A stretch of DNA of 64,000 nucleotides from Hyphomonas sp. (GCF_017792385.1 NZ_CP051230.1:1550001-1614000); one strand, 5' to 3'; numbered from the stretch's first letter, positions 26,279-34,983 are shown. Program-made: numbers and translations. The notes: a model not told the origin generated them from the letters alone.

Positions 26279-26935
26279 TCAGGACCCGAACGGCAGGAAA
26301 GGGCTGTCAGCGGTCAGCGTTGCCGACGCCGTCTCTCCGGCTTCGCCGAGGAAAACGGCCTCAACCGTCTCGAAGCCGGAATAGGTATCAAATCCGGTGA
26401 ACATCAGCCCGTCCAGCTGGCTTGGCCGGCGGCAGTCCCAGACAATCGACAGCGTCAGGGCCGCATGGTCGCCGGACCGGCGCAGGTCGGCAGACCGCTC
26501 CACCAGGTCGCACCGCGCATTGCCCATCAGTTCCGTCAGGCCGTCGGCATACTTTTCGAGGTCTGTCGCCTTTTTCTTCGTTTTCTCGGACAGGCCGTAA
26601 TTGGCCAGTGGCGCATCGACCGTCACGGTCACGAAATTGCTCTCCTGCGTCACGGCCAACTCTGCCGCGCCGTGCACATGCGCCTCGCCGCCGGCGGCAT
26701 GAGCGTCATGCTCGTCGTGATCCTGGTGCGCGTCGTCATGATGGTCGTCATCATGGTGCGGCGCTTCATCGGCGGCTTCGGGGGCAGGGGCCGCCTCGTC
26801 TGCGTCCGTCGGGGCTGCCTCGATGGACTGCGGTGCCGGCTCGTAGGGGGCTTCCCCGCTACAGGCTGCACACAGCGCCAGAGCCATGCCTGCAAACAGC
26901 AGTGTGGCTGTTCCCCCGAACCGTCGATCCATCAT
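26279..26935 (-). CDS. ZrgA-like DUF2796 zinc-binding lipoprotein
   Basis: A 218-residue protein with a signal peptide and lipobox (ALCAAC-S). A His/Asp-rich linker follows (HHDDDHHDDAHQDHDEHDAH), then the DUF2796 domain with GEAHVHGAAELAVTQ. The His cluster indicates zinc binding in the periplasm. It heads the minus-strand set with the ABC ATPase, permease and DUF3299 gene, the composition of Vibrio zrg operons. The double Met at 26935 and 26932 makes the exact start uncertain by one codon. Confidence 0.87.
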   Translation of the reverse strand: MMDRRFGGTATLLFAGMALALCAACSGEAPYEPAPQSIEAAPTDADEAAPAPEAADEAPHHDDDHHDDAHQDHDEHDAHAAGGEAHVHGAAELAVTQESNFVTVTVDAPLANYGLSEKTKKKATDLEKYADGLTELMGNARCDLVERSADLRRSGDHAALTLSIVWDCRRPSQLDGLMFTGFDTYSGFETVEAVFLGEAGETASATLTADSPFLPFGS

Positions 26936-27000
26936 GTCGCTCCCATCACCCCGTCCGGGGATTTCAGCAAAACCGGCAATTTCCGCTCGCAAGCCGGATA

Positions 27001-27017
27001 GTGCTACCATATAACAC
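27001..27017. promoter_or_regulatory. candidate Zur box
   Basis: GTGCTACCATATAACAC is an imperfect inverted repeat (GTGCTAC with a second arm ATAACAC, five of seven positions matching). It resembles alphaproteobacterial Zur operators of the type TGTTATNNNATAACA. It lies 66 bases before the zrgA-like start and 71 bases before the ZIP gene, so one site could control both directions. Confidence 0.5.
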
Positions 27018-27087
27018 TCAATCGCAAGGCCGCAGGACGCGGTTAAAAACCGCACCGAACTGTTACCGGGCCAACAGGCAGCTTTCC

Positions 27088-27906
27088 ATGATCGAATCCA
27101 TGCAAGCCCCACTTTTTTTCGGCTTGATCGCTGCCTTTGTCACGACCATCGGCCTGATCGCCGTGGCCATGCGCGGTGACTGGAGCGCGCGCTTTTCGCC
27201 GGTCATGGGGCTCGCAGCGGCCGGCATGCTGGTCACGCTCAGCCTGTTGCACATTGCCCCGGAGGCGTTCGAGGAAAGCGCACATGCGCCGCATTTCATG
27301 CTGGCCGGGTTTCTGGGTGGTCTGTTGCTGAACTACACGTTGGGCGTTCTGTTTCCGGAAAGCGTGAATGGCGGACGCGTCGCGGCGGTCACGCCGATCC
27401 TGGCCATCGCCATCCATTCATTGATCGACGGAGTGATCTACTCGGTCACCTTTGCGGCCAGCTTCTCGGCCGGCGTCTATTCCGCCTTGTCGCTGATCCT
27501 GCACGAATTCCCGGAAGGCGTGATCGCGTTCGCCATTCTGCGCCGGCACAATTTCTCCAACCGGCAATCCTTTCTCTGGGCCTTTCTTGCGGCGTCCGCC
27601 ACAACCCCGCTGGGGGTGATGATGTCTTCGCCTTTCATGTATTTCCTCGGACCGGAGGCAATCGGCGCCCTGTTTGCCGCATCTGCCGGCCTCCTGCTGT
27701 ACGTTGCGACCGGCCCCCTGATGGCTCCTCTGAAGGACGAACCGCCCCACCGCAGCCTTCTGGCCCTGTCGGCCGGCGTGGCGATTGCCCTGCTGATTTC
27801 GCTGCTGCCGGTGCATGATCACGGCGCGCATGACCTCCACGATGACGAGCACGGGCATCATGGTGAGGTGATGGAAGCGCCGCATCCGCTGCCGGACGAG
27901 ATCTGA
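27088..27906 (+). CDS. ZIP-family metal transporter
   Basis: A 272-residue membrane protein. Metal-site motifs of ZIP proteins are present: AIHSLIDGVIYSV in segment 4 and ILHEFPEGVIAF (HExPEG) in segment 5. A His-rich tail follows (HDHGAHDLHDDEHGHHGE). It likely imports zinc or another divalent metal. The ATG at 27088 begins just before the first hydrophobic segment. It overlaps the HupE/UreJ gene by TGATG and is divergent from the zrgA-like gene. Confidence 0.9.
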   Translation: MIESMQAPLFFGLIAAFVTTIGLIAVAMRGDWSARFSPVMGLAAAGMLVTLSLLHIAPEAFEESAHAPHFMLAGFLGGLLLNYTLGVLFPESVNGGRVAAVTPILAIAIHSLIDGVIYSVTFAASFSAGVYSALSLILHEFPEGVIAFAILRRHNFSNRQSFLWAFLAASATTPLGVMMSSPFMYFLGPEAIGALFAASAGLLLYVATGPLMAPLKDEPPHRSLLALSAGVAIALLISLLPVHDHGAHDLHDDEHGHHGEVMEAPHPLPDEI

Positions 27907-28706
27907 TGCGGGTCTGGATCGCCGCCCTGCTTGCCTGTCTGATGGCGGGCCTGGGGCCGCTGGCCCTCACGGCAGCCGCCCATCCCGAGGATGAATTGTG
28001 CCTGCCCGGCGGCGGCATGGACCCTGCCTTGTGCAGGGAATTGCAGGAACTCGACCGCGCGGGCAGCGTGACCAGCCGGGATGGCCTGCCGGACGTCCGG
28101 GATGTGTCGCTGGATCGCACGCCATTCGAAACGGCCATCTTCTATATTCGCATCGGCTTTGAACACATCCTCCCCATGGGCGTGGACCACATCCTGTTCG
28201 TGCTCGCCCTGTTCTTTTCCAGCCGCCGGCTCAAGCCCCTGATCTGGCAGGTGTCCGCCTTCACGCTGGCGCACACGGCCACGCTCGGCCTGACCGCCGC
28301 TGGACTGATTGCGCCGCCCGCCAGCATCGTCGAACCATTGATCGCCTTCACAATTGCCTGGGCAGCCCTGGAAAACATCCTGTTCAAGGAGCCGAGTGCC
28401 TGGCGTCCGGCACTCGTGTTCGGGTTCGGCCTGATCCACGGCATGGGGTTTGCGGGCGCCTTTGGCGATCTCGACCTGCCGGCAGACATCTTCTGGCCTG
28501 CCCTGATCGGTTTCAATGTCGGCGTCGAGATCGGCCAGTTGGTCGTGATCGGCATGGCGTTTGCAGTGGCGGTCCTGATCAGGGGCGCCCTGAAACAGGC
28601 TGGCCGGCCAGACCTTTACCGGCCCGTTCTGGTTTGGCCGGTATCCTTGGCCATCGGGGCAATCGGGCTCTGGTGGGCCATCGAACGGGCTTTCCTTAAC
28701 GTTTAG
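27906..28706 (+). CDS. HupE/UreJ-family membrane protein
   Basis: A 266-residue protein with a signal peptide (ends TAAAHP), a short Cys-containing periplasmic lead and six or so membrane segments. The family motif GFEHILPMGVDHILFVLALF with its two His is clear, as is LAHTATL and GFGLIHGMGFAG. Members are thought to move nickel, cobalt or other metals. Coupling to the ZIP gene by TGATG makes a metal-related role likely. Confidence 0.85.
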   Translation: MRVWIAALLACLMAGLGPLALTAAAHPEDELCLPGGGMDPALCRELQELDRAGSVTSRDGLPDVRDVSLDRTPFETAIFYIRIGFEHILPMGVDHILFVLALFFSSRRLKPLIWQVSAFTLAHTATLGLTAAGLIAPPASIVEPLIAFTIAWAALENILFKEPSAWRPALVFGFGLIHGMGFAGAFGDLDLPADIFWPALIGFNVGVEIGQLVVIGMAFAVAVLIRGALKQAGRPDLYRPVLVWPVSLAIGAIGLWWAIERAFLNV

Positions 28707-28714
28707 CCTCGACA

Positions 28715-28742
28715 GTGCGCTCCGTCAGGAAACGGAACGCAC
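28715..28742 (+). promoter_or_regulatory. hairpin immediately before the start of the next gene
   Basis: GTGCGCTCCGT at 28715-28725 can pair with ACGGAACGCAC at 28732-28742 with one mismatch. The six-base loop is CAGGAA, and AGGA there is the only Shine-Dalgarno-like stretch. The ATG begins four bases after the stem. It may modulate translation of the downstream gene; there is no T-run, so it is not a standard terminator. Confidence 0.4.
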
Positions 28743-28746
28743 GCAC

Positions 28747-29406
28747 ATGTCCCTGCACAAGACCTCGCACCCCATCGCGCCCTGGGCTCGCACGCTCGCA
28801 TTGGCGGCCAGCCTGTGCTGGTCTGCATCGGCCAGCGCGCTGTCCCTGCCGGACACCGCGGCGGGTTTGGTCCGCAGCGTGGATGGTCTTGCCGCGAACG
28901 AGACGCCGGTCGGCAATCTTGCCCTCAGGCAGGTTTACTCCGAAGCGGCCGCGGGGCGCGGCGCCGCCGCCAAACAGGCCCGAAACGCCCTGATCGCCCG
29001 TTGGCTGGGCGGCTTGCACGAGGCCGGGCTCGCCGAATACACCGTCCGCCATCTCGACAAGGGACTGATCTATTCGGTGCGCCTGCGAAATCCGGTCGAT
29101 GGCGGGGATATCCACGCTCTCTGGGTGGCCGTCCCGGACGGGCCGGACCTCCCATCCTCTGTCCTTTTGCGCGCGAAGCATCACGGCGCATCAGATGCGA
29201 CGCTTCTGGAATTGCAGTCCTGTACGTCGCGACGCACGCTGAATGTGTCGGAAGATGGCTTGCGGGAAGATCAGGCCGAAGATCAGGCAGTCCACCAACT
29301 CAGCGACTATCTGGATTCCCCAGACCCGATGCCAATCACCGTGACAGGGGAGCCTCGCGATATTTGCCGCCAGATCTCCCGTGTCCTGCCGTCACCGGGG
29401 CAGTAG
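28747..29406 (+). CDS. secreted hypothetical protein
   Basis: A 219-residue protein with a signal peptide (ALAASLCWSASASA). The mature part has no motif I recognise; two cysteines (QSCTS and DICRQ) might form a disulfide. An antisense reading frame over the 5' half lacks protein-like features. It is divergent in function from the metal genes upstream and converges with phaZ. Confidence 0.6.
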   Translation: MSLHKTSHPIAPWARTLALAASLCWSASASALSLPDTAAGLVRSVDGLAANETPVGNLALRQVYSEAAAGRGAAAKQARNALIARWLGGLHEAGLAEYTVRHLDKGLIYSVRLRNPVDGGDIHALWVAVPDGPDLPSSVLLRAKHHGASDATLLELQSCTSRRTLNVSEDGLREDQAEDQAVHQLSDYLDSPDPMPITVTGEPRDICRQISRVLPSPGQ

Positions 29407-29412
29407 GCACGC

Positions 29413-30714
29413 TCAGGCCAGTCTGGACAGGCGCTCTGTGGCTTCCTCGTCGGCATCGCGCATGGTGAAGCGCCGTGTGAATTCGGTCACTCGCGGCGCG
29501 ATCTCGGTGCGGAACCGTTTGCCGTTGAACACGCCATAATGGCCAACGCCCGGCTGGATATAGTCGGTTTGCATGTCTTCAGGCAGGCTGGTGCAGATCG
29601 CATGGGCTGCCTGGGTCTGGCCGATGCCGGAAATATCGTCCTTCTCGCCCTCCACCGTCATCAGTGCCACATCGCGGATCGCTTCGGGCTTCACGACATG
29701 GGTGCCGCGATAGCGGTACACGCCGCGCGCCAATTGATGCTCCTGAAAAACCCGGACGATGGTCTGGAGATAGAATTCCTCCGTCAGATCGAGGACTGAC
29801 AGATACTCGTCGTAGAATTCGCGGTGCTTGCCGACATTGTCGCCATCGCCTTCGACGAGATGGTTGAAGAAGTTCCAGTGCGCATCAACATGGCGCGACC
29901 AGTTCATGTTCATGAAGGAGGCCAGCTGGACGAAGCCCGGATAGACCCGCCGGAACATGCCGGGGTAGGGGCCCGGCACGGTGTGGATCATGTTCTCTTC
30001 GAACCATGACAGCGGCTTTTCCTCTGCCAGCACATTTGGAACGGTCGGGCTGAGCCGCGTGTCGATGGGAGATCCCATGAATGTCATCGAGGCAGGACGG
30101 GCCGGATCGTCATCCTCGGCCATCATGGCGACTGCCGCCAGGACGGGCGGCCCCGGCTGGCAGACGCCCAGCACGTGCGCGCCCGTGCCCAGAAAGGTCA
30201 GCATGTTGCGAATGTGATCGATATAATCATCAAGATCGAACCGGCCGAGCCAGACCGGCGCCATCCGGGCATCCTGCCAGTCCGTGATATAGACATCATG
30301 AGTCGGCAGGAAGGCTTCCACCGTGCCGCGCAGCAGTGTTGCATAGTGGCCGGACAAGGGGGCTGCGATCAGCAGGCGCGGCTGGGGGCCCAACTTCGCA
30401 CCGTCGCGCGCAGCGGCCAGGGCTTCCGGGTCCTTCCGGAAATGGACCAGGCTGCACCACGGCGTCCGCCACGCCACGGTCGGTGTGACCTTGATCGGCG
30501 CACTGTTCACGCGCACGCTGTCGATCCGCCATTCGGGCTTGCCATAATAGCGCGTGGCGCTCTCGAACACGTCTGCCATCGCGGCCAGCGACCTGCCATA
30601 TTCTGTCTGGCCCAGCGGATTGAGCGGCGAACTCAGCGCGGCGCGGCTGGCCCGTGCCGCAATGCGGACGGGTGCCATGGCGGCGCGGTTTATTTCCACA
30701 AGTGAATAGAGCAT
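29413..30714 (-). CDS. phaZ: intracellular polyhydroxyalkanoate depolymerase
   Basis: Hydrolyses stored PHA granules to 3-hydroxyacids. The 433-residue protein follows the intracellular PhaZ pattern: LYSLVEINRAAMAPVR at the start, APLSGHYATLLRGTVE, the nucleophile elbow GVCQPG with Cys in place of Ser, and the catalytic His in GVGHYGVFNGKRF. The start at 30714 matches family members; an upstream in-frame Met adds eight residues. No PHA synthase is nearby. Confidence 0.93.
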   Translation of the reverse strand: MLYSLVEINRAAMAPVRIAARASRAALSSPLNPLGQTEYGRSLAAMADVFESATRYYGKPEWRIDSVRVNSAPIKVTPTVAWRTPWCSLVHFRKDPEALAAARDGAKLGPQPRLLIAAPLSGHYATLLRGTVEAFLPTHDVYITDWQDARMAPVWLGRFDLDDYIDHIRNMLTFLGTGAHVLGVCQPGPPVLAAVAMMAEDDDPARPASMTFMGSPIDTRLSPTVPNVLAEEKPLSWFEENMIHTVPGPYPGMFRRVYPGFVQLASFMNMNWSRHVDAHWNFFNHLVEGDGDNVGKHREFYDEYLSVLDLTEEFYLQTIVRVFQEHQLARGVYRYRGTHVVKPEAIRDVALMTVEGEKDDISGIGQTQAAHAICTSLPEDMQTDYIQPGVGHYGVFNGKRFRTEIAPRVTEFTRRFTMRDADEEATERLSRLA

Positions 30715-30813
30715 GTCGTCATGCCTTTCATGCTGCACTGCAACATACGGGCGCCCTTGGAAAAGGGCAAACAGATTCGCCAGACGGGCGCCATTCGATG
30801 CCTGTAATCAAAG

Positions 30814-30835
30814 TGAAATTTCCATGAAAATTTCA
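30814..30835. promoter_or_regulatory. near-perfect 22-base palindrome, candidate operator
   Basis: The arms TGAAATTTC and AAATTTCA surround a central CATG; 20 of 22 positions are self-complementary. It lies in the divergent region between phaZ (100 bases away) and a small membrane-protein gene (64 bases away) in a locally AT-rich stretch. It looks like a repressor site for one or both genes. Confidence 0.45.
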
Positions 30836-30898
30836 GGATCAAGGCAGAGTATGATTAATGCGCCGCGCGTAAATTCCCCTCGCAAGGGAGTGATCACC

Positions 30899-31282
30899 AT
30901 GTTCCTCAGATGCCAGCCGAATCCCCATCGCGGAGGCCGCATGACGCGGGCGATCGTCTATGAACAGGCGCCCGGCCAGCGTTTCGCCATCGATGCCGAA
31001 ATCCTCCACAAGCAGCCGGAAATGCTGAACGTGTTCGGTCGCTACATGCATGCGCGATTCCGGATTCTGGATGCTCTGGCCTACTTCATTTGCCTCGCAG
31101 GCGCGCTGGCGTCTCTGGCCTATGTCTGGTGGATGTTCCTGCCGGGTGTGGCGATCTGCGCGATGATGCTGGCGGTGAACCGCAAGGCGGCCGGCGAGAT
31201 TGCCCTGCGCGCCGCCCGAAAGTCTGCCGACGATTTCCGCAAACTGCATGAAATGGGCTGTCTCTGGCTGGTGTTTGCCTGA
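30899..31282 (+). CDS. small membrane protein, unknown
   Basis: A 127-residue protein with two adjacent hydrophobic segments (about 52-90: YFICLAGALASLAYVWWMF and VAICAMMLAV) and a basic C-terminal region. The ATG at 30899 is preceded by AAGGGAG at good spacing, which argues against longer readings. No family is recognised. It is convergent with another small membrane protein gene. Confidence 0.65.
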   Translation: MFLRCQPNPHRGGRMTRAIVYEQAPGQRFAIDAEILHKQPEMLNVFGRYMHARFRILDALAYFICLAGALASLAYVWWMFLPGVAICAMMLAVNRKAAGEIALRAARKSADDFRKLHEMGCLWLVFA

Positions 31283-31289
31283 CGCCGCC

Positions 31290-31706
31290 TCAGATGCGGA
31301 TCATGCCCAGCACGGCTGACACGATCGCCACCAGCGTGAACATCAGCGAGAAGCTGACCGACACGGCACGCTGATCCTTGCGGCTGGTGCGCACGCCTTT
31401 TGGCTTTTTGCCGGGCGCCAGCATCCAGCGGTTCGAGAAAAACCCGAACGCCGCCAGAAGCGCCGTGATCGCCGCTGCCCAACTGGTGGCCAACAGGTAG
31501 AAGGCCGCCGAAGCCAGCATCATGCCGGCAATCGGTGTCGAGGTCTGCAACAGCAATTCCCGGACATGCCGGTCTGCGCGTGATCCGTCGAGCTTGTCAA
31601 AACTGCAATTCGGCGACGCGATTGCGGCCACCCAAGATGCTCCGATGGCCATGGCTCCGGACAGGAGACCAAGATTGGTGGCGGTGGCGGAAAGACCTTC
31701 GAACAT
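31290..31706 (-). CDS. small membrane protein, unknown
   Basis: A 138-residue protein with about four hydrophobic segments (LGLLSGAMAIGASWVAA, IAGMMLASAAFYLLATSWAA, AITALLAAFGFF, LMFTLVAIVSAVLGM). No motif is recognised. It ends eight bases from the converging gene and lies just downstream of the TetR gene on the same strand, with a 32-base gap, so it may share that transcript. Confidence 0.6.
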   Translation of the reverse strand: MFEGLSATATNLGLLSGAMAIGASWVAAIASPNCSFDKLDGSRADRHVRELLLQTSTPIAGMMLASAAFYLLATSWAAAITALLAAFGFFSNRWMLAPGKKPKGVRTSRKDQRAVSVSFSLMFTLVAIVSAVLGMIRI

Positions 31707-31738
31707 CCCGGCACTATGCGCCGGATTCGCGGTCCGGC

Positions 31739-32338
31739 CTAGAGAAAGCTTGAGCAGACAATTCGGGAGATCAGCGCGTCGTCTGCCGGCACCTGACCAT
31801 CCAGCATCAGCATGGCCAGCCCATGCACCACCGACCAGGCCTGGATGCGGCGGGTCAGGCGCAAGTCCTGGGGGGTGTCCTCCGGCATCAGGTCGCGCAG
31901 TGTCTCGGCCAGCATGGCGAAGGCCCCGCCGTCCATGCTTTCATCCGGATCCATGACATGCGCCTGCGGGGCGTTTGTCATCATCAGGCGGAAGAGGGAG
32001 GGGTTCGTCAGGGCAAAGCGGACATAAGCCCGTCCCATGGCTTCGAATGCTTCGACCCCGCCATCGGTTTCGTCCATCGCTGTGCGGAAGGCGGCAGACA
32101 GTTTCTCATCGCCCGCTTCGCACAAGGCCCCGAACAGGGCGGCCTTGTCCGGGAAGTGCCGGTAGACCGCTGTCGCAGACACGCCGGCCTGCCGGGCGAT
32201 TTCCCGCAGGCTGACCTTTTCGGCCGGCAGTTGCGCGATCTGGGACAGGCCTTCCTCGATCAAGGCTGCGCGCAGGTCGCCATGATGGTAGCGCGCCGAG
32301 CGCGGCTTAATGTTGACAGTGTTATCATTCGCGGTCAT
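31739..32338 (-). CDS. TetR-family transcriptional regulator
   Basis: A 199-residue repressor. The N-terminal helix-turn-helix is clear: VSLREIARQAGVSATAVYRHFPDKAALF. The C-terminal ligand domain resembles the WHG type (TRRIQAWSVVHGLAMLML). The start at 32338 gives the normal TetR length and lies inside a pair of 17-base repeats, suggesting autoregulation. It is divergent from the carotenoid oxygenase gene, its likely target. Confidence 0.9.
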   Translation of the reverse strand: MTANDNTVNIKPRSARYHHGDLRAALIEEGLSQIAQLPAEKVSLREIARQAGVSATAVYRHFPDKAALFGALCEAGDEKLSAAFRTAMDETDGGVEAFEAMGRAYVRFALTNPSLFRLMMTNAPQAHVMDPDESMDGGAFAMLAETLRDLMPEDTPQDLRLTRRIQAWSVVHGLAMLMLDGQVPADDALISRIVCSSFL

Positions 32339-32354
32339 GTTATCACTGTAAACA
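32311..32354. promoter_or_regulatory. paired inverted 17-base operator between TetR and carotenoid oxygenase genes
   Basis: TGTTGACAGTGTTATCA (32311-32327) and, on the opposite strand, TGTTTACAGTGATAACA (32338-32354) match at 14 of 17 positions, 27 bases apart. The pair straddles the TetR start codon and ends 37 bases before the oxygenase ATG. This is the layout of a TetR operator that controls both genes. Confidence 0.7.
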
Positions 32355-32391
32355 TTGTGGCGCAGACCACAAGCCGGGAGGAGTAGCCAGC

Positions 32392-33828
32392 ATGACAAGT
32401 CCAGTCGAGACCGCCATTCGCGGCGTGGTCACGAAAGGGGTCCTGGCGGTTGCCGGGTTCAATCGCGATCGCCGCAAGACCAGAAAGCCCAACCTGTTCC
32501 TGGAGGGAATCCATGCCCCTCTGACCGAGGAAATGACCGTGATGCAGCCCAGGGTGACCGGGCAGATCCCGGCAACGCTGAACGGGCTCTATGTCCGCAA
32601 CGGGCCCAATCCGGTCGGTCCCGTCAATCCGGCCGCCCATCACTGGTTCGTCGGAGACGCGATGCTGCACGGGGTGCGGCTGCAGGACGGGGACGCCAAA
32701 TGGTATCGCAATCGCTGGGTGCGCTCGAACAGTGTGAGCGCCGCGCTGGACGAGCCGCCGGTGCCGGGGCCCCGCAATCCGCGAACCGATGTCGCAAATA
32801 CCAACATTGTCGGCCATGCCGGAAAGATATGGGCCATTGTCGAGGCGGGTGGATATCCGGTCGAGGTTTCAGATGAACTGGAGACGCGAGCGCATTCGGA
32901 TTTTGACGGCACGCTGGGAGAATCCTATTCGGCGCACCCGCATCTTGATCCGGAGACCGGCGAGATGCATGCCATCTGCTACGAAGCGATGCATCCTGAC
33001 ACGCTGTGGCACAAAGTGGTCGGTGCGGACGGCAAGGTGAAACGGGATGAACCGATTCCGGTACGCCATGGACCGATGGTGCACGACTGCATGATCACAC
33101 CGCACTATGTGATCGTGATGGATTTGCCGGTGACCTTTTCCATGAGCGCCGTGCTCAGCGGCGTCAGCTTTCCCTACCGCTGGAACCCCGCACATCCAGC
33201 CCGGATCGGCCTTTTGCCGCGACAGGGGACGGCAGACGACATCATCTGGTGTGACATCGATCCCTGCTACATCTTCCATCCCGCCAATGCGTACGAGACC
33301 GCGGACGGCAAGGTGGTCATGCAGGCCTGTGTGTATGACCACATGTTCGCCCCGGACAATACCGGCCCCGATGCGGTGCCGAAATTCGAGACCCTCACCA
33401 TGGATCCCGCTGCCTGGAAGGTGACCCGGACCCTGGTGGATGCCCAGTCACAGGAGTTCCCGCGCTATGATGAACGCCTGACCGGGAAACCCTATCGCTA
33501 TGCCTACACGACCGCCGTGTCGGAAGAGGGGGAGGCTGGTTTCCTGACCGAGACCCGCATCTTCAAGCATGATCTCGCCACCGGCACGCGGGAATGCCAT
33601 GATTTCGGTCCCGGCAGGGTGCCCGGCGAATTCATCTTCATCCCCGCCCACGCGACGGCGGCAGAGGACGAAGGCTGGATGATGGGCTATGTGACCGACA
33701 CCAACTCGTCGACCTCGGAACTGGTCATTCTGGATGCGGCGCGGTTCACACAGCCGCCGGTTGCCAGTGTGCACATCCCGCAGCGCATGCCGCCGGGGTT
33801 CCATGGCAACTTCATCCGGATTGACTGA
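32392..33828 (+). CDS. carotenoid oxygenase (RPE65/CCD family)
   Basis: A 478-residue iron-dependent dioxygenase cleaving carotenoids, stilbenes or related alkenes. The four ferrous-iron His are in SAHPHLD (His182), MVHDC (His231), FHPANA (His296) and GFHGNF (His471). NGLYVRNGPNP is the family's N-terminal hallmark. The ATG follows GGAGGAG at good spacing. The divergent TetR gene likely represses it. The substrate is unknown; aromatic alkene cleavage is possible since no carotenoid genes are nearby. Confidence 0.92.
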   Translation: MTSPVETAIRGVVTKGVLAVAGFNRDRRKTRKPNLFLEGIHAPLTEEMTVMQPRVTGQIPATLNGLYVRNGPNPVGPVNPAAHHWFVGDAMLHGVRLQDGDAKWYRNRWVRSNSVSAALDEPPVPGPRNPRTDVANTNIVGHAGKIWAIVEAGGYPVEVSDELETRAHSDFDGTLGESYSAHPHLDPETGEMHAICYEAMHPDTLWHKVVGADGKVKRDEPIPVRHGPMVHDCMITPHYVIVMDLPVTFSMSAVLSGVSFPYRWNPAHPARIGLLPRQGTADDIIWCDIDPCYIFHPANAYETADGKVVMQACVYDHMFAPDNTGPDAVPKFETLTMDPAAWKVTRTLVDAQSQEFPRYDERLTGKPYRYAYTTAVSEEGEAGFLTETRIFKHDLATGTRECHDFGPGRVPGEFIFIPAHATAAEDEGWMMGYVTDTNSSTSELVILDAARFTQPPVASVHIPQRMPPGFHGNFIRID

Positions 33829-33852
33829 CGGCGAGGCGACGCTCCCCGCAGC

Positions 33853-34983
33853 CTACAGCGCCGCTTCGTACACTGCCGCGTAATCGTCTGCGCTCATTGG
33901 CTTCGGATTGCCGTAATGGGCGAGGTCCTTCAGCGCGTACTCCACCACGCCCGGCGCATCCTCCGCCGTCAGGCCGATATCGGACAGCCGGGCCGGGATG
34001 CCGATGTCGGCATTCAGTTCGGCAATGGCATCGCCGAGATCTGCGCCGGGCTTGAGCCCCATGGCCTGGCGCAGGCGAGCATATTTCTCGTCGGCCGATC
34101 CCTCATGGAAGCGCAGGATGTGCGGCAGGAAGATCGCGTTCAGCGTGCCGTGGTGCAGCTTCTTCTCATGCAGGCGGCCAGCGGCATGTGACAGCGCGTG
34201 CACGCCGCCCAGACCCTTCACAAACGCCAGGGCGCCTTCATAGCTGGCCATCATCATGTGCCAGCGGGCATCTGCATCAGACCCGTCAAGCACGGCCTTC
34301 TTCAGCCATCCATTTCCGACCGAGCGGAACACGCCCTCATAGGCGATGCCTTCGGCAGGCGGGTTCACGGAAGGGGAGAGCACGGATTCGATACAATGCG
34401 TGACGGCGTCCATGCCCGTCGCAGCGGTCAGGCCGGCCGGCAGGCCGAGGGTCAGGTCCGGATCACAGATAGCCGTGGCCGGGATCAGGTTCGGCGAGAC
34501 GATCGTTTCCTTGCGGCCATTCTCCAGCACGATGACCATGCCAACAGACACTTCAGAGCCGGTGCCGGACGTGGTGGGAATGGCGATCAGGGGCGGGATC
34601 TTGCCGATCTTCTTCGCGCCACCCGTGATGGCTGCATAGGTTTCCAGTGGCTCGTCATGGCTGACCAGGAGGCCGATGCCCTTGGCATGGTCCATGGATG
34701 AGCCGCCGCCAAGAGCGATCAGCCCGTCAGCGCCGCACGCCTTGTAGGCTTCAGCGGCCTGCTTGGTCTGCTGCTCGGTCGGGTTCGGAACGGTTTCGGC
34801 AAACACGCCCGCCGGCGCGACACCCAGCGCATCTTCCACCTTGGCAAGGATGCCCGCCGCCTTGATGCCGGGATCGGTCACGATGAAGGGCCGGGACATG
34901 CCGAGCTTCTTCGCCGTGCCGGCAAGTTGCTTCAGCGCGCCGGAATCGAAGATGCAGGTGGTAAGATAATTGATGACGGGCAT
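33853..34983 (-). CDS. iron-containing alcohol dehydrogenase
   Basis: A 376-residue group III alcohol dehydrogenase. It has the NAD-binding GGGSSMDHAKG (about 93-103), PTTSGTGSEVS, and metal ligands in GMDAVTHCIES and GGVHALSHAAGRLH. The aldehyde or alcohol substrate is not evident. It converges with the carotenoid oxygenase gene 25 bases away; a shared pathway is possible but not shown. Confidence 0.92.
   Translation of the reverse strand: MPVINYLTTCIFDSGALKQLAGTAKKLGMSRPFIVTDPGIKAAGILAKVEDALGVAPAGVFAETVPNPTEQQTKQAAEAYKACGADGLIALGGGSSMDHAKGIGLLVSHDEPLETYAAITGGAKKIGKIPPLIAIPTTSGTGSEVSVGMVIVLENGRKETIVSPNLIPATAICDPDLTLGLPAGLTAATGMDAVTHCIESVLSPSVNPPAEGIAYEGVFRSVGNGWLKKAVLDGSDADARWHMMMASYEGALAFVKGLGGVHALSHAAGRLHEKKLHHGTLNAIFLPHILRFHEGSADEKYARLRQAMGLKPGADLGDAIAELNADIGIPARLSDIGLTAEDAPGVVEYALKDLAHYGNPKPMSADDYAAVYEAAL

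Noticed and set aside
28696..29184. Minus-strand frame opposite the secreted hypothetical gene
   Set aside because: The plus frame has a clear signal peptide; the minus frame has none and no motif.
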